Part shown: positions 6,183 to 10,587 of the stretch, piece after piece
Position numbering within the stretch: the first letter of the stretch is position 1
Layout: every line of letters starts with the position of its first letter
Source of the DNA: Holosporales bacterium
Lineage (GTDB): Bacteria > Pseudomonadota > Alphaproteobacteria > Caedimonadales > UBA9215
Assembly (NCBI GenBank): GCA_003503995.1
Contig: DOCA01000224.1
Coordinates: 1-10,587 of the forward strand
DNA: 10,587 nucleotides
Direction: 5' to 3'
The notes under the pieces: generated by a model
Told to the model about the DNA's origin: nothing
Databases searched by the model: none
Seen by the model: only the letters and a program-made list of their open reading frames with translations
Translations under genes and position numbers: made by a program

Positions 6183-7691
6183 ATGGTTTATTCACTCCCT
6201 GCCTTTATTTCTCTCTTAGCAACTTTTGTTGCTCTTAAGAATAGTTTATTTTCTCTTGGGACTCAAAAACTTGTTGAGGATGAGCCTTATGGAAGTGCTA
6301 GGCTTTGTTCTGCTCAAGAAGCCATATCTAAGAATGATAAGAACGGCCTACCTATTGGGCGTATTTTATCTTCGGTTAAAGGAGATGATGTTAATCTCAT
6401 TAAAAAAATTAAAACCTCAAAAGTAGGTGAGATTTTTAGATATAAGCCCATCCATAGTTTTATCATAGCTCCTACTAGAGCAGGTAAGGGCGTTGGATTC
6501 ATAGTCCCAACTCTTCTTGACTATGACGGACCTATTATTTGTATTGACCCCAAGAGTGCAGAGAATTTTGCAATTACCGCAAGAAGACGTCGAAAAAATG
6601 GTACTCGACAAGTTCATGTTTTTGATACCTGCGATCTGACAGGTCAAGAAACAGCTTGTCTCAATATTTTTGATTTTATAGACCTCAATAATCCGAAAGT
6701 TGTTGATACCATCAAAGGTATTTCAGCATACCTTTCTCCTGAGATAGGTGATCAAAAAGACAAGTACTGGCAAAGAGGAGCACAGAGAATTTTGACGTGC
6801 TTGATTATCCACGTTGCGTCTTTGCCTAAAGAACAACAAAGCCTTTCCACAGTTTTAGACCTGCTTTCCACGCCTTATAAGGAATTATGGACAGCCTTTC
6901 AAAATATATATGAAAATACAGAGCTTGCAGGAGGTGCAGCTTCTAGGGCTGCCGCGAAAGCTCTTTCAACTGATAAGAAAGAAATTTCATATAAAATTAG
7001 TTCAGCTCGCGATGCACTTGACTGGCTTGATTCCCCAGCTTATCGTCACATGACAAGCAGTACAAGTTTCAAAATGGAAGACGTCTTTGAAAACAAAGCA
7101 GATATATTTTTCTGTATTCCTGTGGATGAAATTATAAGTCATGGACACTACTTCATAAAACTAGCCATTTCACTTCTTGTGAAAGAAATGACATCTCTTA
7201 AACACCCTCCCAAAGAAAACGTTCTGTTTCTTTTGGACGAAATGGCTGCAATTGGCCAAATACGGGAAGTTAATAGTATTCTGCTTACAGGTGCTGGTTA
7301 TAAAATTTCTTTGATTGGTGTGGCACAAAGCATTGAAGCTTTGCAGACCGTTTACCCCCAAGATATCAAAACCATGTTATCAAGCTCGTTGCTTCTTTTT
7401 CTAGGGATTACCAATGTTGAGGACAGAGAGTATGTATCAAGATATCTTGGCTATAAAACGACCTTCACAGAAAGTGATGCTACTAACGAAAAAGATTCTC
7501 AATCTAATGTTGGTCATACCAAATCTGCTGTTAAGAGAGAGGTGTTAAATCCGGATGAGGTTTTGGGCTTGGGTTCTGAATTTCTGATAGCGATTGCGCA
7601 GGGACTTAAGCCACTTGTTCTCAAGAGGCTTTCTTACTATTTGGAGAAGGAATTTAAAGGTTCTTTTGATGAGAGCAAATTTAATGTTTAG
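6183..7691 (+). CDS. VirD4/TraG-family conjugative coupling protein, 5' end displaced by the transposon
   Basis: Type IV secretion coupling proteins are inner-membrane hexameric ATPases that bring relaxase-bound DNA or effectors to the secretion channel. The Walker A is APTRAGKG (residues 96-103 from ATG 6183) and the Walker B is FLLDE (349-353). Other VirD4/TraG landmarks are YGSARL near the N-terminus, IICIDPKSAENFAITA, DKYWQRGAQRIL and the GAGYKISLIGVAQSI block after Walker B. The N-terminus begins within a single hydrophobic segment (VYSLPAFISLLATFVAL); relatives have two membrane helices and about 600 residues, so the 5' part is missing. The frame is closed upstream by TAG 6156-6158 at the transposon end, and joins to MFLLKHYSPFYKA at 1498-1536 when the transposon is removed. 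GGGGGA at 6170-6175, 7 nt before ATG 6183, could allow translation of the truncated form. Loss of the anchor probably impairs function. Confidence 0.88.
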   Translation: MVYSLPAFISLLATFVALKNSLFSLGTQKLVEDEPYGSARLCSAQEAISKNDKNGLPIGRILSSVKGDDVNLIKKIKTSKVGEIFRYKPIHSFIIAPTRAGKGVGFIVPTLLDYDGPIICIDPKSAENFAITARRRRKNGTRQVHVFDTCDLTGQETACLNIFDFIDLNNPKVVDTIKGISAYLSPEIGDQKDKYWQRGAQRILTCLIIHVASLPKEQQSLSTVLDLLSTPYKELWTAFQNIYENTELAGGAASRAAAKALSTDKKEISYKISSARDALDWLDSPAYRHMTSSTSFKMEDVFENKADIFFCIPVDEIISHGHYFIKLAISLLVKEMTSLKHPPKENVLFLLDEMAAIGQIREVNSILLTGAGYKISLIGVAQSIEALQTVYPQDIKTMLSSSLLLFLGITNVEDREYVSRYLGYKTTFTESDATNEKDSQSNVGHTKSAVKREVLNPDEVLGLGSEFLIAIAQGLKPLVLKRLSYYLEKEFKGSFDESKFNV

Positions 7692-7693
7692 GG

Positions 7694-7719
7694 GTAAAGA
7701 AAAGGGTCGGTTTCTTTAC
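7694..7719 (+). terminator. Hairpin directly after the coupling protein gene
   Basis: A perfect 9-bp inverted repeat, GTAAAGAAA and TTTCTTTAC, encloses an 8-nt loop and begins 3 nt after the stop codon. The stem is AT-rich and no U-run follows, so it may be a weak terminator or an mRNA 3'-end stabiliser. Confidence 0.4.
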
Positions 7720-7784
7720 TCTTAAATCTCTGAAATTCCCCTAACGAGTCTATTGGGGTAGGAGGGTAAATAAACACTGGAAAT

Positions 7785-7804
7785 GTTTCAAGGGAAACTT
7801 TTTT
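7785..7804 (+). terminator. Possible weak Rho-independent terminator upstream of hicA
   Basis: GTTTC and GAAAC form a 5-bp stem with a 4-nt loop, followed immediately by six T residues. It would separate transcription of the coupling gene from hicAB. The stem is short, so the call is tentative. The rest of the 220-bp gap 7692-7911 shows no gene. Confidence 0.3.
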
Positions 7805-7875
7805 GTCATACAAAAGACTTTATTAATACTTACCTAGTTCCCTGCACTTCTCCGCAAACTACCATTAAAATCTTC

Positions 7876-7905
7876 TTGACAAAACGTGTGTATAGTGTGT
7901 ATAAT
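7876..7905 (+). promoter_or_regulatory. Sigma70-type promoter of hicAB with tandem operator-like repeat
   Basis: A consensus -35 (TTGACA, 7876-7881) and a consensus -10 (TATAAT, 7900-7905) are separated by 18 bp. The expected transcription start is at or within a base or two of the hicA ATG (7912). Two tandem copies of GTGTGTATA (7886-7894 and 7895-7903) fill the spacer and run into the -10 box, a position where HicB or the HicAB complex could repress transcription. Confidence 0.75.
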
Positions 7906-7911
7906 TAAATT

Positions 7912-8109
7912 ATGGATAGCAGAATAATAATAAAAATGTTGAAAGAAGATGGTTGGGTTCTTAAAAGAACCCGTGGTAGTCATAACCATTTTACACATAC
8001 CTCGAAAAAAGGTGTTGTTACTGTACCGCATCCAAAACGTGAACTACCTTTAGGAACCATATTGAGTATAGAAAAACAATCTGGTTTGAAGTTAAGGAGA
8101 AAGAAATGA
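7912..8109 (+). CDS. hicA: HicA toxin (mRNA interferase)
   Basis: The 65-residue protein is a typical HicA, a small double-stranded-RNA-binding-fold ribonuclease that cleaves mRNA and tmRNA and arrests growth when not bound by HicB. The diagnostic GSHNHFTH motif places the catalytic histidine at residue 24, the usual HicA position. The N-terminus (IIKMLKEDGWVLKRTRGSH) and the end VPHPKRELPLGTILSIEKQSGL are characteristic. The gene is full length. No Shine-Dalgarno lies between the -10 box and ATG 7912 and the predicted transcript begins essentially at the ATG, so translation should be leaderless, which would keep toxin output low. hicB follows with an ATGA overlap (8106-8109), giving translational coupling. 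Confidence 0.95.
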   Translation: MDSRIIIKMLKEDGWVLKRTRGSHNHFTHTSKKGVVTVPHPKRELPLGTILSIEKQSGLKLRRKK

Positions 8110-8507
8110 ATTATATAGCTCTAATATATAAAGAAACAAATTCAGATTATGGAGTTGTTTTTCCTGATTTTCCAGGCTGCATAACAGCGGCTCCTACTTT
8201 AGAAGAAGCTAAGTCAGAAGCTAAAGAAGCTCTGCTTGGTCATATTGAAGTAATGAAAGAGATAGGGGAATCTTTACCCTCTCCAAGCTCCCTTGATGAG
8301 ATTATGTCTGAAAAGGAATACAGAGATGCAGTTGCATTTTTAGTAGAAACACCGTCATCACGGTCAGTTCGTGTAAATGTGACTTTCACAGAAGAAATGC
8401 TTGCCATAATTGATAGGCGCGCCCGTCAGTGTCATCTAACCCGTTCTGCTTTCTTAGCAAAGGCCGCTGAAAACCTTCATAATGAAAATAGCATCAACCA
8501 GAACTAG
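8106..8507 (+). CDS. hicB: HicB antitoxin
   Basis: The 133-residue antitoxin partner of hicA has an N-terminal degenerate RNase-H-like HicB domain (YGVVFPDFPGCITAAPTLEEA, about residues 15-35, followed by the EALLGHIEVMKE helix) that binds and masks HicA. Its C-terminal DNA-binding segment (VRVNVTFTEEMLAIIDRRA, then LTRSAFLAKAAE, about 88-125) has the look of a ribbon-helix-helix and would bind the hicA promoter. A strong AAGGAGA Shine-Dalgarno lies inside the end of hicA, 5 nt before ATG 8106. In contrast to the leaderless toxin gene, this predicts more efficient antitoxin translation. The start codon overlaps the hicA stop. The pair seems intact and is probably autoregulated through the GTGTGTATA repeats. 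Confidence 0.95.
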   Translation: MNYIALIYKETNSDYGVVFPDFPGCITAAPTLEEAKSEAKEALLGHIEVMKEIGESLPSPSSLDEIMSEKEYRDAVAFLVETPSSRSVRVNVTFTEEMLAIIDRRARQCHLTRSAFLAKAAENLHNENSINQN

Positions 8508-8551
8508 GATTTTTGAGAGTTCTACCACAAGCCTATGGGAGGTTTTTTGAT

Positions 8552-9133
8552 ATGAATATACAGAAAGATGAAATAACTGTAAGTGATATATATAAAGCTT
8601 TAGAAAATAAGATTTTGGATATACAGTGTCAAGCTACTCTTTATGAAAGCATGAATTTTTCTCAAATAGGGCAAGATGTATGGGCAGAGCTTGGCAAAAG
8701 CCATATTGCTAATATCCATATTTTGATTAATAATTCTTTGCTTTCTCAAATCTGCTTAGAAATCACAAAATTATTTGATCAAAGTGAAAGTATTTCTTTT
8801 CATCATTTTGTTCAAAAGCTAGATAAAGAAGTTGGATCTGAGCTTAAGAAAAAGTATGAGAAGCTTAACGGAAATCATAAGCTAAAACAAATAAAAGATT
8901 TTAGAAATCAAATAGTCGCTCATAATGCACCTAATAAAAAAACAAAAGGTATTTCACAAGATGACATAGATTTTATTACGACGGAAATAAGATCGTTTAC
9001 AGAAGAATGCTTTCGCTTTTTTAATGCTAAAAGTAGTATTTGTAAAAACATATCACAAGAAGAGCGAGATTATTCTGAGATGTATTTAGGATTTTTACAC
9101 TCTGGACTTAAAAGTAGGCATATGATTAAGTAA
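8552..9133 (+). CDS. HEPN-domain protein, AbiU2-like (putative RNase/abortive-infection protein)
   Basis: The 193-residue helical protein carries the HEPN signature R-x(4-6)-H as Arg118 and His124 in DFRNQIVAHNAPNKK, after helices that include LLSQICLEITKLFD (63-76). The arrangement resembles HEPN_AbiU2-type proteins. HEPN proteins with this motif are typically metal-independent RNases acting in toxin-antitoxin, abortive-infection or related systems. ATG 8552 is preferred over TTG 8513 because GGGAGG (8537-8542) lies 9 nt upstream. The gene is 44 nt downstream of hicB on the same strand and has no obvious promoter of its own, so co-transcription with hicAB is plausible. No MNT nucleotidyltransferase partner is adjacent. 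Its TAA stop touches the 80-bp hairpin. Family assignment is by motif and pattern only; the RNase activity is inferred. Confidence 0.65.
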   Translation: MNIQKDEITVSDIYKALENKILDIQCQATLYESMNFSQIGQDVWAELGKSHIANIHILINNSLLSQICLEITKLFDQSESISFHHFVQKLDKEVGSELKKKYEKLNGNHKLKQIKDFRNQIVAHNAPNKKTKGISQDDIDFITTEIRSFTEECFRFFNAKSSICKNISQEERDYSEMYLGFLHSGLKSRHMIK

Positions 9134-9213
9134 GGGGTCGTTTGCGGGAAAGTGGTGAAATATTAACCGTTAACCAATATCGCAGTTTTTACCACTTTCC
9201 CGCAAACGACCCC
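9134..9213. repeat. 80-bp perfect hairpin with Tn3-like GGGGTC ends, between convergent genes
   Basis: The arms 9134-9156 and 9191-9213 are perfect 23-base reverse complements beginning GGGGTCGTTTGCGGGAAAGT. With a G-U pair (9157/9190) and AAA/TTT the RNA stem is 27 bp, with a 26-nt loop (9161-9186) that contains TTAACCGTTAACC. It starts right after the HEPN stop codon and lies 40 bp from the end of the convergent DUF2750 gene. It can therefore serve as a two-way terminator, although no U-tract follows. The GGGGTC ends are those of Tn3-family inverted repeats, so it may be a miniature element. No flanking 5-bp duplication is seen (AGTAA against ATGTA). Confidence 0.8.
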
Positions 9214-9253
9214 ATGTAGGCTATTAAAAGATTATGAGCCTTGAGAGCTTCTT

Positions 9254-9649
9254 CTATCCATATAAAGATTCATGCTCTTCTTCCAATTTTTCTTTTAGAG
9301 CACTAGGATCTAATAGGTTTGCTTCTTTGTTTAGATTAAAAAATACACCAAAAAAAATATTTTTTTCCAACATATCTGGTATACATCTCTCAATAAAGTC
9401 ATCAAATGAGATCAGTTGTGGTGATGCGCCCATTTCCTTATGCTCTTTAAAACAACAGCGATCTGCAAGAGCTGCTTCAGGCCAAACGGGGAAAATTTCC
9501 TTACCATCTAAGTCCTTAAAAACAACCCATTCATCTTCACTTACAGACAAACCCCAAATCTCTTCAAAATCAGCACAATGTCTTAAAAAATAATCTAAGC
9601 GCTCATCATTGTTAAGCTTTAAAAGGTTTTCAATTTTCTTTTCGTGCAT
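9254..9649 (-). CDS. DUF2750 family protein, putative immunity protein to the upstream toxin
   Basis: The 131-residue protein fits the DUF2750 pattern: a helical N-terminus (KIENLLKLNNDERLDYFLRH), then EEIWGLSVSEDEWVVFKDLDGKEIFPVWPEAALADRC (29-65) with the conserved WGL, W and PVWP positions, and ISFDDFIERCIPDM (80-93). It is acidic and has no signal peptide, so it is likely cytoplasmic. ATG 9649 is only 4 nt after the stop of the CdiA-like toxin gene, the standard place for the immunity gene in contact-dependent inhibition loci. A longer frame reaching 9712 would overlap the toxin by about 60 nt and begins with residues that do not look like this family. A purine-rich AGGGATAAGAAG precedes the ATG. 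The family name rests on pattern recognition, and the immunity role is inferred from position. Confidence 0.75.
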   Translation of the reverse strand: MHEKKIENLLKLNNDERLDYFLRHCADFEEIWGLSVSEDEWVVFKDLDGKEIFPVWPEAALADRCCFKEHKEMGASPQLISFDDFIERCIPDMLEKNIFFGVFFNLNKEANLLDPSALKEKLEEEHESLYG

Positions 9650-9653
9650 CTTC

Positions 9654-10587
9654 TTATCCCTTTTTATATCTATGCTGATGTAGCCTAGTCTCAACCTTAT
9701 GATCTCTAGCACCTTTTAACTTTGCAGATGCATAACTATTTCCTTGAGAAGCTGGTTCGTTATGAGGGTGGGCTAACTCATAACCCTTATCCTTAGCTTT
9801 TCTACCAGGTGCTTTGCGGCCATTTCTTGGAACACGCAATGCTTTTTTATTTCCAGTTTTAATATGTCTAGCGTCATTTTTTAACCAACCTCTATCAGAT
9901 TTTCCAAGCTTATCATCCTTCATCATCTCTTTCAAACGTTGCTGTTTACCAGATCGCCCTTCTTTCTTCATCGTTTGTTGAGCAGTTTTCTTTGCCGTTT
10001 CCTTAACTTCTTTTTTCGCAGCTTCCTTAACAGTCTTCTTGGTTCCTTCTTTTGCCCCTTTTTTAAAAAGTTCTTTGCCAGCTTTGAGTAATAGTTTAAC
10101 AGCAAAGCTATTCTCGGTGACAGCGGTTCTGGCTGCTCTGGCAGCGGCATTGGGGTCTTGTCCGAGGACGCCAGCAAAGACGGCGGCTGATAGTTCAGAG
10201 AACATCGTTCCTTTCTTCACCATGTCTTCTCGTTCTTTGGCATTAAAGGAGGGATGATCAGGATCATAAACACCCCCATGGTGGGCTTTTTCATAGCCTT
10301 CTCCAACAATTTCTCCGATGGTGGCACCAATGGCTGAGGCAAAAGCTTCTTCGCTTCCCCCACTGACAAGCCCTGATACACCACCAATGACACCATGGAT
10401 GATTTTATGCATGACATAATTAATATCAGAATCTTGGGCTTTGTACTGAATACCAGCTTGATTCGCAAGGGTTCCCCCGACTACGCTCGCAGCACCAGAT
10501 CGCGCTTCTTCTGCTAGAACTTCTCCAAAATTCCGACCATCAATAGTAGATTTAAGAACGGTGTTCACACCCGCTCGAATGGCTGTC
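9654..10587 (-). CDS. C-terminal part of a CdiA-like contact-dependent inhibition/polymorphic toxin (N-terminus beyond window)
   Basis: The frame is open to the right edge, so only the last 310 residues are seen. Numbering here starts at GTG 10568, which is an internal codon. The first 100 residues (DGRNFGEVLAEEARSGAASV, KIIHGVIGGVSGLVSGG, AIGATIGEIVGEG) match the DUF637/pre-toxin part of hemagglutinin-type CdiA proteins. FAGVLGQDPNAAARAARTAVTEN (131-153) matches the pre-toxin block, with VTEN where relatives have the VENN boundary motif. A Lys/Ala-rich helical stretch (162-203) precedes the toxin domain (about 205-304). That domain has GWLKNDARHIKTG, LAHPHNEPASQG and a His-rich end (DHKVETRLHQHRY), recalling the type 8 polymorphic toxins, though this name is from memory and tentative. 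The protein would be exported by a CdiB-type partner. The DUF2750 gene follows 4 nt later as probable immunity. Confidence 0.85.
   Translation of the reverse strand, partial: TAIRAGVNTVLKSTIDGRNFGEVLAEEARSGAASVVGGTLANQAGIQYKAQDSDINYVMHKIIHGVIGGVSGLVSGGSEEAFASAIGATIGEIVGEGYEKAHHGGVYDPDHPSFNAKEREDMVKKGTMFSELSAAVFAGVLGQDPNAAARAARTAVTENSFAVKLLLKAGKELFKKGAKEGTKKTVKEAAKKEVKETAKKTAQQTMKKEGRSGKQQRLKEMMKDDKLGKSDRGWLKNDARHIKTGNKKALRVPRNGRKAPGRKAKDKGYELAHPHNEPASQGNSYASAKLKGARDHKVETRLHQHRYKKG

Noticed and set aside
9129..9218. Target duplication around the 80-bp hairpin
   Set aside because: The five bases on each side (AGTAA and ATGTA) do not match.
9234..9593. Plus-strand 119-codon frame opposite the DUF2750 gene
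   Set aside because: It is Ser/Lys-rich without domain features and is antisense to a gene that matches a family and an expected toxin/immunity arrangement.
9968..10257. Other-frame ORFs over the Lys/Ala-rich part of the toxin gene
   Set aside because: They are by-products of the repetitive, stop-poor composition of that stretch.
1..10587. CRISPR array, tRNA or rRNA gene
   Set aside because: No regularly spaced repeats were seen, and no cloverleaf or rRNA-like sequence was noticed on either strand by eye.

Overview
This is an accessory region from a low-GC bacterium, most likely a proteobacterium. A VirD4/TraG-type conjugation coupling protein, Tn3-type transposition genes, a HicAB toxin-antitoxin pair and the end of a CdiA-like contact-dependent toxin with its immunity gene lie within 10.6 kb. 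The AT-rich composition and the mixture of decayed conjugation genes, toxins and transposons resemble the mobilomes of amoeba- or arthropod-associated intracellular bacteria (Rickettsiales/Holosporales or Legionellales type). That placement is inference; there is no rRNA or housekeeping marker here.

Layout, left to right. (1) Positions 11-691 encode a very charged, repeat-containing protein tail, possibly the C-terminus of a larger transfer protein. (2) Positions 692-870 hold repeated CCAAAAC-type half sites bounded by a 9-bp inverted repeat, directly upstream of a serine recombinase (871-1431). (3) Positions 1538-6156 are a complete Tn3-family transposon. It has about 42-bp terminal inverted repeats with one mismatch, a pRiA4b ORF-3-type passenger gene, a Tn3 transposase with an intact D-D-E triad, and a short tyrosine recombinase that overlaps the transposase and whose stop codon lies inside the right inverted repeat. 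(4) The transposon is flanked by the direct repeat AGGCCT. Removing the element plus one copy restores an open frame running into the VirD4/TraG-like coupling protein (6183-7691), so the transposon interrupts that gene near its 5' end. (5) hicA and hicB (7912-8507) have a near-consensus promoter so close to hicA that the mRNA should be leaderless. A HEPN-domain gene (8552-9133) follows on the same strand. (6) An 80-bp perfect hairpin (9134-9213) with Tn3-like GGGGTC ends separates this cluster from two convergent minus-strand genes. (7) On the minus strand a CdiA-type toxin C-terminus (9654 to the right edge) is followed 4 nt later by a DUF2750-family gene (9254-9649) in the position of an immunity gene.

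Working together: the Tn3 element should be mobile, with the tyrosine recombinase the likely cointegrate-resolution enzyme. The conjugation functions are probably damaged. hicAB plus the HEPN gene form a small RNase-type toxin/defence cluster, and the CdiA tail plus DUF2750 form an effector/immunity pair. The most unusual points are the composition of the Tn3 element and its insertion, the 80-bp hairpin, and the orphan-looking toxin/immunity module.
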